In this document: positions 18,090 through 27,770 of the stretch, in pieces
Numbering within the stretch: position 1 is the stretch's first letter
Layout: the number at the start of each line of letters is the position of its first letter
Assembly (NCBI GenBank): GCA_003001795.1
Contig: PVNI01000008.1
Location: 223,828-287,827, forward strand
Origin: Actinomadura viridilutea
GTDB taxonomy: Bacteria; Actinomycetota; Actinomycetes; Streptosporangiales; Streptosporangiaceae
DNA length: 64,000 nucleotides
Direction of reading: 5' to 3'
Translations under genes and position numbers: made by a program
Notes under the pieces: generated by a model
The model's input: only the letters and a program-made list of their open reading frames with translations
What the model was told of the DNA's origin: nothing
Database searches by the model: none

Positions 18090-19003
18090 CCCGCCGCGGC
18101 CGAATCGAGTCGTTCCCTCAGCTCGGCGGGCAATGTCAGCTCGGCCGCGCCCAGCATCTCCTCCACCTGGGCCACCGTGCTGACGCCCACGATGGGGATC
18201 ACCGGCGGGTCGCCGCCCATCAGCCAGGCGAGCACCACCTGGTTGGGCGTGGCGCCCAGCTCGTCGGCGACCGACCGCAGCACGGCCAGCCTCCGCTCGT
18301 TGGCCGGGCACCGGTAGGCCTCGTGCAGCGGCTTGTCGGCGCGGGTGTAGCCGCCCGCGAGCAGCGCGTTGTAGACCCACAGCCGCATGCCCTCGGCCCG
18401 GACGTAGTCGAGCAGCTCGTCGGTGACGAGGTAGTGCCCGATGTCGGCGAGCGGCACGCCCGGCTGAGGCTGGAGGTAGGTGTAGCGGTACTGGAGGTCG
18501 TCCCAGCGGGGCTCGCCGAGCGCCCGTGCCCGCTCCAGCCGCCATAGTGCGTGGTTGCTGGCGCCGAGCCGGCCGACCGTGCCCTCGCGCACCAGGTCGC
18601 CGAACGCGCCCATGGTCTCCTCCAGCGGCACCGTCCGGTCCTCGATGTGCGCCCAGTACACGTCGATCCGGTCGGTGCCGAGCCGCCGCAGGCTGCCCTC
18701 GACCGCCGCCCGGATCGCCTTCTCCGACAGCCCTTCGGTGTTCTCCAGGCCCATGCCGGGCGCCGTCGGCCGCGCCCCGACCTTGGTGCCGAGCACCACC
18801 TGGTCCCGCTTCTTGCGGCTGGCCAGCCAGCGCCCGAGCACGGTCTCGCTCTCGCCGCCGACCCCGCCGGTCAGCCAGAACGCGTAGTTGTTCGCCGTGT
18901 CGATCATCGTCCCGCCCGCCTCGGTGAAGCGGTCGAGGATGGCGAACGAGGTCTCCTCGTCCACCTTGGTTCCGAACCACATTGCTCCAAGCGCGATCTC
19001 CAT
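18086..19003 (-). CDS. Aldo/keto reductase
   Basis: A 305-residue NADPH-dependent aldo/keto reductase with a TIM-barrel fold. The catalytic tetrad is visible: Asp in GGTMIDTANNY with the Tyr of NNYAFW, Lys in VVLGTKVG, and His in VYWAHIED. GASNHALWRLERA and the C-terminal PIVGVSTVAQVEEML are cofactor-binding regions. The ATG at 19003 lies 8 bases downstream of the -10 (AAGGAT) of a MerR-type promoter, so the transcript should be leaderless; the AAGGA that looks like a Shine-Dalgarno is really the -10 box. It is followed by the LLM gene, which has its own copy of the promoter. Confidence 0.9.
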   Translation of the reverse strand: MEIALGAMWFGTKVDEETSFAILDRFTEAGGTMIDTANNYAFWLTGGVGGESETVLGRWLASRKKRDQVVLGTKVGARPTAPGMGLENTEGLSEKAIRAAVEGSLRRLGTDRIDVYWAHIEDRTVPLEETMGAFGDLVREGTVGRLGASNHALWRLERARALGEPRWDDLQYRYTYLQPQPGVPLADIGHYLVTDELLDYVRAEGMRLWVYNALLAGGYTRADKPLHEAYRCPANERRLAVLRSVADELGATPNQVVLAWLMGGDPPVIPIVGVSTVAQVEEMLGAAELTLPAELRERLDSAAAG

Positions 19004-19011
19004 GAGCGCAC

Positions 19012-19042
19012 ATCCTTGACGCTGGAGCGCGCTCCAGGTCAA
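19012..19042 (-). promoter_or_regulatory. MerR-type promoter/operator of the aldo/keto reductase gene
   Basis: On the minus strand TTGACC (19042-19037), a 19-base spacer and AAGGAT (19017-19012). The dyad CTGGAGCGCGCTCCAG is centred in the spacer. The start codon is 8 bases after the -10 box. Confidence 0.78.
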
Positions 19043-19165
19043 GCCCGATCCGAAAGATCCGGCCGGAGCGGCAGCGGCGGCGCCCGCGCGGCCGGGCGGA
19101 CGGCGGTCGCGGGGGACCGGCGCCGGTGTCCGCCCGGAGGGGCGCGCTCCGCGGGGCGGCCGCCT

Positions 19166-20060
<895 letters not shown>

Positions 20061-20084
20061 AACTCGGCCAGGTCGGTGATCTGC

Positions 20085-20207
20085 TTCGAGGACGAGGACG
20101 CCCCCTACCTGGTGCAGGAGGCCACCGAGGTCTTCGAGGCCGGACTGGCGCTGGTCTTGGACGGGATCGAGGCCCGGATGGGCCGCGGGCGCGGGCGAAG
20201 CGATTGA
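20085..20207 (+). pseudogene. Possible C-terminal remnant of a TetR-family regulator
   Basis: The frame reads FEDEDAPYLVQEATEVFEAG, then LALVLDGIEARMG, to a TGA at 20205-20207. This resembles the end of TetR-family ligand domains, which commonly finish in FExGLxxLLDGIEA. No DNA-binding part is present; the reading runs directly into the minus-strand UvrA-like remnant. The fragment suggests a deletion that fused two genes. The similarity is short and judged by eye. Confidence 0.4.
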
Positions 20208-20234
20208 CCTGGAGTGCGCTCCAGGTGGCACTCT
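20204..20234 (+). promoter_or_regulatory. MerR-type autoregulatory promoter/operator
   Basis: TTGACC (20204-20209), a 19-base spacer and CACTCT (20229-20234), with the near-perfect dyad ACCTGGAGTGCGCTCCAGGT. The GTG of merR is exactly 7 bases after the -10 box, so the regulator mRNA is predicted leaderless. Confidence 0.78.
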
Positions 20235-20241
20235 GGGGCCC

Positions 20242-20643
20242 GTGAAGCTCTACTCCCCGGCCGAGACCGCCGCCAAGAGCGGCTTCAGCATCGACACACT
20301 GCGGTACTACGAGAAGATCGGGCTGCTGTCGGGGATCGCGCGCGACGCCGCCGGCCGCCGCGTCTTCACCGAAGCGGACCTGGCGTGGCTGGGCATGCTG
20401 CGCTGCCTGCGCGACACCGGCATGCCGATCGCCGAGCTGCGGCGCTACGCCGAGCTGATGCGCGGAGGCGACGAGACCTTCCGGGAGCGCGTGGCGCTGC
20501 TCAAGGCGCACGACCGCCGCGTCGAGGAGCAGATCGCCCAGCTCCGCGAGCAGCAGCGGAAGATCCAGGGGAAGATCCGCTATTACGAGCAGGAATCCGG
20601 GGTCTCCGCGCCCCGGAAGGCCGCCGCGGAAGCCGTCTCCTGA
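20242..20643 (+). CDS. MerR-family transcriptional regulator
   Basis: A 133-residue MerR regulator. The winged helix-turn-helix reads YSPAETAAKSGFSIDTLRYYEKIGLL, followed by DAAGRRVFTEADLAWLGMLRCLRDTGMPI and the dimerising coiled coil (RVEEQIAQLREQQRKIQGKI). There are no Cys residues for metal or disulfide sensing, and the effector-binding tail is short, so the inducer is unknown; related proteins sense aldehydes or electrophiles. It overlaps the convergent ureD gene by 61 bases. Three identical operator-promoters (its own, the aldo/keto reductase and the LLM oxidoreductase) define its probable regulon. Confidence 0.9.
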   Translation: MKLYSPAETAAKSGFSIDTLRYYEKIGLLSGIARDAAGRRVFTEADLAWLGMLRCLRDTGMPIAELRRYAELMRGGDETFRERVALLKAHDRRVEEQIAQLREQQRKIQGKIRYYEQESGVSAPRKAAAEAVS

Positions 20644-21395
20644 TCCGCCGGGAGGCCGCGCGGGGCGGTCTCTCCGCGAGCGCGCGCCGCGACGCGCTCG
20701 CCGCGGGCGAGGCGGCGGCGGAGCAGGGCCGCGTCGGGAGCGACGGCCGTGATCAGCACGCCCGACGGATGCGCGAGCGGCAGGACCGCCAGCCCGTCCT
20801 CGACATGCGCCTCGCGGGCCAGACCGGGCCGCACGAGCAGCACGCTGCCGGCGGCCCCGGCGTCCCCGAGCACCGCGCGGGCGCCGTGCCCGTCCCCGAC
20901 GCGCAGCTCGTGGCGCAGCAGCGGCGTCCGCCCGATCGCGACGTCGAGCCGGCCGCGCAGCCGTCCGGGCCGTTCGCCGTGGCGGCCCAGGACGATCTCC
21001 TCGCGCCAGCGGAGCGTCGCGTCCTCCGCGAGCGCGATCTCGGCGGCGGACCGGTGGTCGCATCCCGCGGCCGCCACCGTCGGCTCCGGCGCGAAGTCCA
21101 GGCGGGCGCCGGGGCCGACCCGCGCCCGCACGGTAAGGCGCGACGTCCCGTCCCCCGGCAGCACGAGCGCGGCCGCCGCCGAACGCACCGCCAGCCGCGC
21201 GCCCGGGCCGACGGCGACGTCGAGCTCCAGGACGTCGCCGCCCAGCGGGCCGGCCGCCGCGCCGACCAGGTGGACGCCCTCGGCGGTCTCGCGCAGCGCC
21301 AGCGGCCCGTCCGACCGCAGCCGCGTGCAGCGCGTCCGCCCGTGGGCGTCGCGTTCGGCGGCGACGGCGGCCCGCGCCGCGCAGCGCCGCGTCAC
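20583..21395 (-). CDS. ureD: Urease accessory protein UreD
   Basis: A 270-residue UreD, the scaffold that recruits UreF and UreG to apo-urease and channels nickel. The beta-rich fold is supported by [43 protein letters not shown] and [20 protein letters not shown]. The GTG at 21395 overlaps the ureG stop codon by four bases (GTGA), as expected of the last gene in the operon. The C-terminal 20 codons overlap the convergent merR gene. The protein is divergent from enterobacterial UreD but typical of actinobacteria. Confidence 0.88.
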   Translation of the reverse strand: MTRRCAARAAVAAERDAHGRTRCTRLRSDGPLALRETAEGVHLVGAAAGPLGGDVLELDVAVGPGARLAVRSAAAALVLPGDGTSRLTVRARVGPGARLDFAPEPTVAAAGCDHRSAAEIALAEDATLRWREEIVLGRHGERPGRLRGRLDVAIGRTPLLRHELRVGDGHGARAVLGDAGAAGSVLLVRPGLAREAHVEDGLAVLPLAHPSGVLITAVAPDAALLRRRLARGERVAARARGETAPRGLPADQETASAAAFRGAETPDSCS

Positions 21396-22066
21396 GGCGC
21401 CGCCGCCGCGGCCCCGCGCGCCCGCCGCAGCGCGCCGCGCACCCACGCGGCGACCTCCGGGGCGTCGGGACGTTCGCGCAGCGAGGTCAGCGCCACCGGC
21501 TTGCCGCCGCGCACCCGGAGGGCGTCCCGCTCCATCCGCGCCACGTCGCTGCCCGCCAGCGGCGCCAGATCCGTCTTGTTGATCACCAGCAGGTCCGCCT
21601 GCGCCACGCCCGGACCGCCCTTGCGCGGCACGTCGTCGCCGCCCGCCGCGTCCAGCACGAAGATCTGCAGGTCGGCCAGGCCCCGGCTGAACAGCGCGGT
21701 CAGGTTGTCGCCGCCGCTTTCCACGAGGACCAGGTCCAGCCGCCCGTGCCGGGCCTGCAGGTCCTCCACCGCGTCCAGATTGGCGGAGATGTCGTCGCGG
21801 ATGGCGGTGTGCGGGCAGCAGCCGGTGCGCACCGCCGTGATCCGGTCGTCGGGCAGCACCGCCGCGCGCCTCAGGAAGTCGGCGTCCTCGGTGGTGTAGA
21901 TGTCGTTGGTCACCACCGCCAGGGCGTACTCGTCGCGCAGGGCGCGGCACAGCGCCGCCGTCAGCGCGGTCTTGCCGCTGCCCACCGGGCCGCCGATGCC
22001 CAGGCGCAGCGCCCGGCCCGCCGGCGGCGCGGCCTCGTGCGGGTCGTGATCGTGGTGGGCGCCCAC
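21392..22066 (-). CDS. ureG: Urease accessory GTPase UreG
   Basis: A 224-residue SIMIBI-class GTPase that powers nickel insertion into urease. A His-containing N-terminus (HHDHDPHE) may bind Ni2+. The P-loop [32 protein letters not shown], the metal-binding [13 protein letters not shown] (usually CPH), [16 protein letters not shown] and the guanine-specificity NKTDLAP are all present. The usual Cys-Pro-His dimer site is intact. The GTG at 22066 has AAAGGA upstream with good spacing. It is translationally coupled to ureD. Confidence 0.95.
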   Translation of the reverse strand: MGAHHDHDPHEAAPPAGRALRLGIGGPVGSGKTALTAALCRALRDEYALAVVTNDIYTTEDADFLRRAAVLPDDRITAVRTGCCPHTAIRDDISANLDAVEDLQARHGRLDLVLVESGGDNLTALFSRGLADLQIFVLDAAGGDDVPRKGGPGVAQADLLVINKTDLAPLAGSDVARMERDALRVRGGKPVALTSLRERPDAPEVAAWVRGALRRARGAAAAAP

Positions 22067-22113
22067 GGTGCGTCCTTTCGTCTCCTCACGATTCGTCTTC
22101 TCACTTCGTCTTC

Positions 22114-22842
22114 TCACGATTCGAACAGGCGCAGGCCGGCGCGGACGTGCGCCTCGGCGAGCAGGTCGAGCAGCGGCGCGGACGGCGCGGGCAGCGCGTC
22201 CCACCCGCCGGCGGCCGCGGCGGCGGCCTCGTCGGCCACCTCGTCCATCCGGGCCGCCAGGTCGGCCAGGACCCGGTGCACGTCCAGCGGGTCCAGCCCG
22301 AGCAGCCGGACGGCGGCCGACGCCGGTCCCGCCGCCGCCCCGTACGCGGCGACCGCGGCCGCCTGCCGCGGCGTGCCGCCCGCCGCCGCGGCGGCCGCCC
22401 CGAGCACCAGCGGATGGTGCGGCGCGCGCACCTCGGCCGCCAGCGCGTCCAACCCCGGATGCGACCACGTCGCCCGCGCCGCCCGCGCCAGCGACCGCCC
22501 CTGCGCCCGCGACGCCCGCCGCTGCGCGGGCGACGGCGTCCGCGCGTCCGCCTCCGCGTCCAGACCCCGCCAACCCCGGCGGCCGCCCGCGGAGCCGTCG
22601 CCGGACGGCGGGATGTCGGCGTCGGGCGCATAGGCGGCGGCATAGGCGCAGGCGGCCGCGGCCAGGGCCGCGCCGGTCAGGCCGGTCGTCGCGAGGCGGC
22701 CGTGGAGGAAGTCGCGCAGGTCCGCCAGGTCGGTGACGGCATGCGCGGCGACCGCGGGCTCCAGACCGCCGGAATGGGCGTGGCCGCCCGCGGGCAGGCG
22801 CGCGTCGGCCAGCAGGAGCAGCGCGGCGGGGATCTCGGCCAT
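22114..22842 (-). CDS. ureF: Urease accessory protein UreF
   Basis: A 242-residue all-helical UreF, which bridges UreD and UreG and acts in the nickel-transfer complex. The N-terminus [22 protein letters not shown] is the family hallmark (LADxxLPxGGFxHSxGLE). A low-complexity insertion around residues 75-110 ([20 protein letters not shown]) is not part of the core fold. It begins 14 bases after the ureC stop; the GTG at 22845 is an alternative start. It lies between ureC and ureG, the standard actinobacterial order. Confidence 0.88.
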   Translation of the reverse strand: MAEIPAALLLLADARLPAGGHAHSGGLEPAVAAHAVTDLADLRDFLHGRLATTGLTGAALAAAACAYAAAYAPDADIPPSGDGSAGGRRGWRGLDAEADARTPSPAQRRASRAQGRSLARAARATWSHPGLDALAAEVRAPHHPLVLGAAAAAAGGTPRQAAAVAAYGAAAGPASAAVRLLGLDPLDVHRVLADLAARMDEVADEAAAAAAGGWDALPAPSAPLLDLLAEAHVRAGLRLFES

Positions 22843-22856
22843 CACCGGCTCGTCCG

Positions 22857-24581
22857 TCAGAACAGGAAGTAGCGCTGCGCCATGGGCAGCTCGGCGACCG
22901 GGGCGGGTTCGATCTCCTCGCCGTCCACCGTCACGGTGAACGTGTCGGGATCGACGTCGATGCGCGGCAGCGCGTCGTTCAGCGGCAGGTCGGCCTTGCC
23001 GAGCCGCCGGGTGTCCTTGACGGGGGCGAACGCGCGGCGCACCGACAGGCGGTCCGGCAGCCCCGCGTCGAGCGCGGCCGGGGCCACGAAGTGCAGGGAC
23101 GTGGCGGCCGCCGCGGCGGGGGAGGCGCCGAACATGGGACGCGGCAGCACCGGCTGCGGGGTGGGGATGGAGGCGTTGGCGTCGCCCATCGCCGCCCACG
23201 CGATCATCCCGCCCTTGAGCACGGCGTGCGGGCGCACGCCGAAGAACGCCGGGTCCCACAGGACGAGGTCGGCGAGCTTGCCCGGCTCGACCGAGCCGAT
23301 CTCGCCGTCCAGGCCGTGCGCGATCGCCGGATTGATCGTGTACTTGGCGACGTAGCGGCGGGCGCGCAGGTTGTCGGCCGCGCCGTCGCCGGGCAGGGCG
23401 CCGCGGCGGCGCTTCATCGCGTGCGCGGTCTGCCAGGTGCGGATGACCGTCTCGCCGATCCGGCCCATCGCCTGCGAGTCCGATCCGATGATGGAGACGG
23501 CGCCCAGGTCGTGCAGGACGTCCTCGGCCGCCATGGTCGTCGGGCGGATCCTGGACTCGGCGAACGCCAGGTCCTCGGGCACCGACGGGTTCAGGTGGTG
23601 GCACACCATGAGCATGTCCAGGTGCTCGTCGAGCGTGTTGACGGTGTGCGGGCGCGTCGGGTTGGTGGACGAGGGCAGCACGTTCGGGTGCGCCGCCACG
23701 GTGATGATGTCGGGGGCGTGCCCGCCGCCCGCGCCCTCGGTGTGGTAGGCGTGGATCGACCGTCCGCCGACGGCGTCGAGCGTCGACTCGACGAACCCGG
23801 CCTCGTTCAGCGTGTCGGAGTGCAGCGCCACCTGCACGCCCGAGGCGTCGGCGACGCGCAGGCACGCGTCGATCGCGGCGGGCGTGGAGCCCCAGTCCTC
23901 GTGCAGCTTGAAGCCCGCGGCGCCCGCCCGCAGCTGCTCCCACAGGGCCTCCTCGGAGACGGTGTTGCCCTTGCCGAGCAGCGCCACGTTCACCGGCCAG
24001 GCATCCATGGCCTCGAGCATGCGGTGCAGGTGCCAGACGCCGGTGGCGGTGGTGGCCTTGGTGCCCTCGGCCGGGCCGCTGCCGCCGCCGATCAGCGTGG
24101 TGACCCCGGCGGCGAGCGCCTCCGCGGCCAGCTGCGGGCAGACGAAGTGGACGTGGCAGTCGACCGCCCCAGCGGTGAGGATCTTGCCGTTGCCCGCCAG
24201 CACCTCGGTGGTCGGGCCGATGACCAGGTCGGGGTGGACGCCGTCCATCGTGTCGGGGTTGCCGGCCTTGCCGAGCGCGGCGATCCGGCCGTCGCGGACG
24301 CCCACGTCGGCCTTGACCACGCCCCAGTGGTCGAGCACGACGGCGCCGGTGACGACCAGGTCGAGGGCGCCCTCGGCGCGGGTCGCGCGGGACTGGCCCA
24401 TCGACTCGCGGATCACCTTGCCGCCGCCGAACACCGCCTCGTCGCCGGTCGCCGCGCCGTCCGGGCCGCGCGCCAGGTCCTGCGTGACCTCGATGAACAG
24501 GTCGGTGTCGGCGAGCCGCACGCGGTCGCCCGCGGTCGGCCCGTACAGCTCGGCGTAGCGGGCCCGGGACAGCTCAGTCAT
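22857..24581 (-). CDS. ureC: Urease alpha subunit
   Basis: The 574-residue catalytic subunit hydrolyses urea to ammonia and carbamate at a dinuclear nickel centre. Nickel ligands and active-site residues are intact: His143 and His145 in CHVHFVCPQ, the carbamylated Lys225 in GFKLHEDWG, the mobile-flap Cys-His in [16 protein letters not shown], and the Asp in [14 protein letters not shown]. Length is standard. The ATG overlaps the ureB 3' end by 8 bases. Downstream ureF, ureG and ureD supply nickel insertion, so the locus is complete except for a dedicated nickel transporter, which is not seen here. Confidence 0.98.
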   Translation of the reverse strand: MTELSRARYAELYGPTAGDRVRLADTDLFIEVTQDLARGPDGAATGDEAVFGGGKVIRESMGQSRATRAEGALDLVVTGAVVLDHWGVVKADVGVRDGRIAALGKAGNPDTMDGVHPDLVIGPTTEVLAGNGKILTAGAVDCHVHFVCPQLAAEALAAGVTTLIGGGSGPAEGTKATTATGVWHLHRMLEAMDAWPVNVALLGKGNTVSEEALWEQLRAGAAGFKLHEDWGSTPAAIDACLRVADASGVQVALHSDTLNEAGFVESTLDAVGGRSIHAYHTEGAGGGHAPDIITVAAHPNVLPSSTNPTRPHTVNTLDEHLDMLMVCHHLNPSVPEDLAFAESRIRPTTMAAEDVLHDLGAVSIIGSDSQAMGRIGETVIRTWQTAHAMKRRRGALPGDGAADNLRARRYVAKYTINPAIAHGLDGEIGSVEPGKLADLVLWDPAFFGVRPHAVLKGGMIAWAAMGDANASIPTPQPVLPRPMFGASPAAAAATSLHFVAPAALDAGLPDRLSVRRAFAPVKDTRRLGKADLPLNDALPRIDVDPDTFTVTVDGEEIEPAPVAELPMAQRYFLF

Positions 24582-24885
24582 CGAGCGCTCCCGCCTTCTC
24601 CTTGCGCAGTCCGGGGACGACGCGGCGCCCGGCCAGCGGGACGAGCGCCACCTCGCGGGTCACGCCCGGCTCGAAGCGGACCGAGGTCCCGGCGGGCACG
24701 TCCAGCCGGTGCCCCCACGCCGCGTCCCGGTCGAAGCGCAGGGCGGGGTTGGCCACGGCGAAGTGGTAGTGCGAGCCCACCTGCACCGGTCGGTCGCCCG
24801 TGTTGAGGACGGTGACGGTGATGCGAGGGCGTCCCGGGGACAGCGCCACCGGCTCGCCGCCCGGGACGATCTCCCCTGGGATCAA
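24574..24885 (-). CDS. ureB: Urease beta subunit
   Basis: A 103-residue structural subunit: [39 protein letters not shown] and [10 protein letters not shown] are diagnostic. The likely start is the TTG at 24885 (minus strand), preceded by GGGGAGG four to five bases upstream. That Shine-Dalgarno and start lie inside a 20-bp tandem duplication, whose other copy adds a 7-codon open frame upstream ending in TTGA over the true start. It overlaps ureC by 8 bases. Confidence 0.93.
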   Translation of the reverse strand: MIPGEIVPGGEPVALSPGRPRITVTVLNTGDRPVQVGSHYHFAVANPALRFDRDAAWGHRLDVPAGTSVRFEPGVTREVALVPLAGRRVVPGLRKEKAGALDD

Positions 24886-24910
24886 CGGGCCTCCCCTGGG
24901 ATCAACGGGC
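24871..24910. repeat. Exact 20-bp tandem duplication covering the ureB start region
   Basis: Two identical copies, 24871-24890 and 24891-24910, each read CTCCCCTGGGATCAACGGGC on the plus strand. Each carries, on the minus strand, a TTG start codon and a GGGGAGG Shine-Dalgarno. Because 20 is not a multiple of three, the upstream TTG opens a different frame of seven codons. Confidence 0.95.
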
Positions 24911-24916
24911 CGCCGC

Positions 24917-25219
24917 TCATGGGATCGGCCGGTGGACGGTGACGAGCTTGGTGCCGTCGGGGAACGTCGCCTCGATCTGGACCGAATCCAGCATCTCCGG
25001 CACGCCCTCCATGACGTCGTCGCGGGTGAGCACCGTGCGGCCGGACTCCATCAGCTCGGCCACGGTGCGCCCGTCGCGGGCGCCCTCCAGAATGTGCGCC
25101 GCGATGATCGCGGTCGCCTCGGGATGGTTGAGCCGCAGCCCGCGCGCCCGCCGCTCGCGGGCCACCGAGGCGGCCACGTGGATGAGCAGGCGCTCCTGCT
25201 CGTGTGGAGTGATCAGCAC
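24917..25219 (-). CDS. ureA: Urease gamma subunit
   Basis: The 100-residue gamma subunit, the usual length, reads [15 protein letters not shown] at the N-terminus, with [25 protein letters not shown], a [13 protein letters not shown] helix and a C-terminal [19 protein letters not shown]. It is the first gene of the operon. The GTG at 25219 has no Shine-Dalgarno but lies exactly 7 bases after TAACGT, so translation is probably leaderless. Confidence 0.95.
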   Translation of the reverse strand: MLITPHEQERLLIHVAASVARERRARGLRLNHPEATAIIAAHILEGARDGRTVAELMESGRTVLTRDDVMEGVPEMLDSVQIEATFPDGTKLVTVHRPIP

Positions 25220-25226
25220 AATGCGG

Positions 25227-25232
25227 ACGTTA
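25227..25232 (-). promoter_or_regulatory. -10 element (TAACGT) of the urease operon, leaderless
   Basis: On the minus strand TAACGT is followed by seven bases and then the ureA GTG. A weak -35 (TTCCCG) lies 18 bases upstream. No nitrogen-regulator (GlnR) site is recognised with confidence. Confidence 0.55.
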
Positions 25233-25705
25233 CTGCCGGTCTGACCGGTTCGGGAACGCGGGTATTGCGGTTTTAACATGCATTTCACGTGGGGCGGTGC
25301 GACGCGGGAATTGACGCGCGCGCGCAAAACCCGATCAAAGCAAATCGGCATTCCCCATTTTGGTGTGTCCGCAATCCGGGCGGCAGTGCGCGCGGATACG
25401 CCGGGGACGCCGCGGCGTCCGGAGTAACGATCGCCGGGACGAAGACGATCAACGGTGTGAAGCAGACCGCCGACGACCTCCAGGCGCAGGCCCGGCGCGG
25501 ACACCGCCGAACGCGCCGCCGCCGGTGCCGCGCGTCCCGCCAGTCCGACGCCGACCCCTGTCCGACCCCGACGATGTAACCCCTGGGGACCCCGCCAACG
25601 TCCCGCCGGGCGGCGCCGCGTCCGCCGCCCCCGTACGTCGACCAGGACCGCCCGGGGCGTATCCGGCCCGTTTTCCGGATACCCCTACCGGAATGGAGGA
25701 GAATC
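25233..25705. other. Intergenic region between urease and the M20 peptidase
   Basis: These 473 bases contain no convincing gene: open frames here have Arg-rich, chance-like products. The first 150 bases are clearly more AT-rich than the genome (TTTTAACATGCATTTC and neighbours), typical of a divergent regulatory region. A perfect 16-bp palindrome GGACGCCGCGGCGTCC lies at 25405-25420. No binding protein can be assigned. Confidence 0.5.
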
Positions 25706-27271
25706 ATGGCGACGACGACCGACTCCCGGGAGCCCGACTACGACCCGCCCGCCCTCCTCACCCGCCGGACCTTCCTCGGCCGCGCCGGCGCCGGAGCCGT
25801 GCTGCTGGCCGGCGGCCTGGCCGCCGGGGAGACCTTCGCCGGCGCCCCCGCCGGGGCCCGCACCGCGCCCGCCGGCGTCGATCCGGCCGACCTGGACCCC
25901 CTGGCCCTGCTGAAGAAGATGCTGGCCTACGACACCCAGAACCACGGCGAAGGCGGCGTGACGCTCCCGCACGCCCAGATGCTCAAGTCGGTCTGGGAGT
26001 CGGCGGGGGTGTCCGCCGAGATCATCCCGACGCCCAAACGGGACAACGTCCACCTGATCGCCCGGATCGAGGGCGCCACGGCCGCGCCCCCGCTGCTGCT
26101 GCTCGGGCACTCGGACGTGGTCCCGGTGGAGCGATCCAAGTGGTCGGTCGACCCCTTCGCGGGCGTCGTCGAGGACGGCGAGATCTACGGACGCGGCGCG
26201 CTCGACATGAAGGGCGCCAACGCCGCGTTCATCTCCGCCCTGCTGCGCCACCTCGACGAGGGCGCGCGGTTCGACCGGGACATCATCGTCCTCACCGACT
26301 GCGACGAGGAGGCCGGCCCGTACGGGTCGCGCTGGCTCGCCGAACGGCACTGGGACAAGATCAACGCCGGCATGGTGCTCACCGAGGGCGGCTGGTTCCT
26401 CGCCCAGCGCGACGGCCGCACCCCGATGCTGATCACCGTGACCCGGCAGGACAAGGTCTACTTCAACCTCGACCTGGTCGCCGACGGCACCGCCACCCAC
26501 TCGTCCAAGCCCAACCCCGACTCGGCCATCGCCAAGCTGTCGCGCGCCGTCGCCGAGCTGGACGGCTGGCTCGCGCCGGTCGCCCTCACGCCCGTCACCC
26601 GCGAATACTTCGCCGCGCTGGCCCGCGCGACCGACGACCGCGCGTTCCGCCGCGCCATCGAGCTGATGCTGTCCGCCCGCAGCCAGGCCGCCCGCGAACG
26701 CGCCGCCGCCGTCGTGGTCAGCCGCAGCCCCTACCCGTGGCTGCACCGCGCCCTGCTGCGCACCACGCACGCCTTCGTCATCGAGGACGCCGGCTACAAG
26801 GAGAACGTCATCCCGTCCACCGCCACCCTGCGGATCAACTGCCGGGGCGTGCCCGGCGGGCAGCGGCCGCGCGACTTCCTGAAGCAGGTGCGCGGGCTGC
26901 TCGACGGCCGGGACGTGACGGTGAAGCTCGTCGGCGAGCCCGGAGAGAGCGAGGAGGACACGCTCAAGCGGCTCGACGAGGCCTTCGCCCGGCCGCCGTC
27001 GTCCATCGACACGCCGCTGTTCGCCGCGATCAAGGACGCGGCCCGGAAGACCTACCCGGACGCGGTGTTCGCCCCGGCGCTGTTCGAGGCCGGGACGAGC
27101 CTGTACCCGTGGACCTCCCGCGGCATCCCCGGATACGGCGTCTACCCGTACGTCCTGGACAACGACCAGCTCGTCACCATGCACGGCACCGACGAGCGCA
27201 TTTCCGTCGAGGCGCTCAAGCAGGGCACCGAGTTCATGTACCGGTTGTTCGACCGCTTCAGGGTGCGGTGA
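25706..27271 (+). CDS. Tat-exported M20-family metallopeptidase
   Basis: A 521-residue dizinc peptidase of the M20 (ArgE/DapE/carboxypeptidase-like) group. A twin-arginine signal (TRRTFLGRAGAGAVLLAGGLAA) exports it folded. Metal ligands are in LLLGHSDVVPVE (His, and Asp after), IYGRGALDMKGANAA, and CDEEAGPYG (catalytic Glu-Glu), with a late His in TMHGTDERI. A dimerisation lid lies roughly at residues 260-380. The ATG follows GGAGGAGAATC. Likely an extracellular di- or aminoacyl-peptidase; substrate unknown. Confidence 0.9.
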   Translation: MATTTDSREPDYDPPALLTRRTFLGRAGAGAVLLAGGLAAGETFAGAPAGARTAPAGVDPADLDPLALLKKMLAYDTQNHGEGGVTLPHAQMLKSVWESAGVSAEIIPTPKRDNVHLIARIEGATAAPPLLLLGHSDVVPVERSKWSVDPFAGVVEDGEIYGRGALDMKGANAAFISALLRHLDEGARFDRDIIVLTDCDEEAGPYGSRWLAERHWDKINAGMVLTEGGWFLAQRDGRTPMLITVTRQDKVYFNLDLVADGTATHSSKPNPDSAIAKLSRAVAELDGWLAPVALTPVTREYFAALARATDDRAFRRAIELMLSARSQAARERAAAVVVSRSPYPWLHRALLRTTHAFVIEDAGYKENVIPSTATLRINCRGVPGGQRPRDFLKQVRGLLDGRDVTVKLVGEPGESEEDTLKRLDEAFARPPSSIDTPLFAAIKDAARKTYPDAVFAPALFEAGTSLYPWTSRGIPGYGVYPYVLDNDQLVTMHGTDERISVEALKQGTEFMYRLFDRFRVR

Positions 27272-27757
27272 CCGCCGCGCCGACCGGGCTGGGGACGACC
27301 CGCCGACCGAGGGAGGGGTAGCCCACTCCAGGCCCGCCCGGTCGAAAACGATCTCGGCGGTGCGCCTGTCGCCGTCGAACCGCACCACCGAGCGCGCCCC
27401 GTCCCGGCGGACGAAGACATACGTCTGCCGGGACGGGAATCCCGCCGGTCGGGCACCGAGATCCGGCCACCGCGACCTCGGTCACGCCGCCTCCGGTGGC
27501 CGGCTGCCGCCGGGAAGGCGCCGCGTTCCGGTGAGCGGGAGAGTCCGAGGGCGCTGTCGAGCGCGCCCCTGAGCGTCGTCTTCGCCCGCCGAGCGGTCTG
27601 CGGTCCAGGGCGCGCCGCCGCGGCAGGGCGGCTCAGGCGCACCTCGGCCGGCTCCACACCCCCGGACGATCGATCCGGGCAGGGCGCGCACCGCGTGCGG
27701 GCGGTGGACGGCGGGACCGCTTGGTGGCGCTCGGCCCGGGATGTCTGGCCGAAGGAT
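27272..27757. other. Intergenic region before dnaG, with a possible gene remnant
   Basis: No intact gene is seen in these 486 bases. On the minus strand, about 27290-27420 read YVFVRRDGARSVVRFDGDRR followed by TAEIVFDRAGLEWATP, which looks protein-like but has no good start, and an adjacent frame reads TEVAVAGSRCPTGGIPVP. This could be a decayed or frameshifted short gene. The identity is unknown. Confidence 0.25.
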
Positions 27758-27763
27758 TAGACT
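27758..27763 (+). promoter_or_regulatory. -10 element (TAGACT) of dnaG, leaderless
   Basis: TAGACT is followed by exactly seven bases and then the GTG at 27771, which selects that codon over the in-frame ATG at 27741. Confidence 0.6.
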
Positions 27764-27770
27764 CGCCGCC

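Noticed and set aside
25289..25579. Small plus-strand open frame upstream of the M20 gene
   Set aside because: Arg-rich, no Shine-Dalgarno, no recognisable domain, and it lies in an AT-richer regulatory region.
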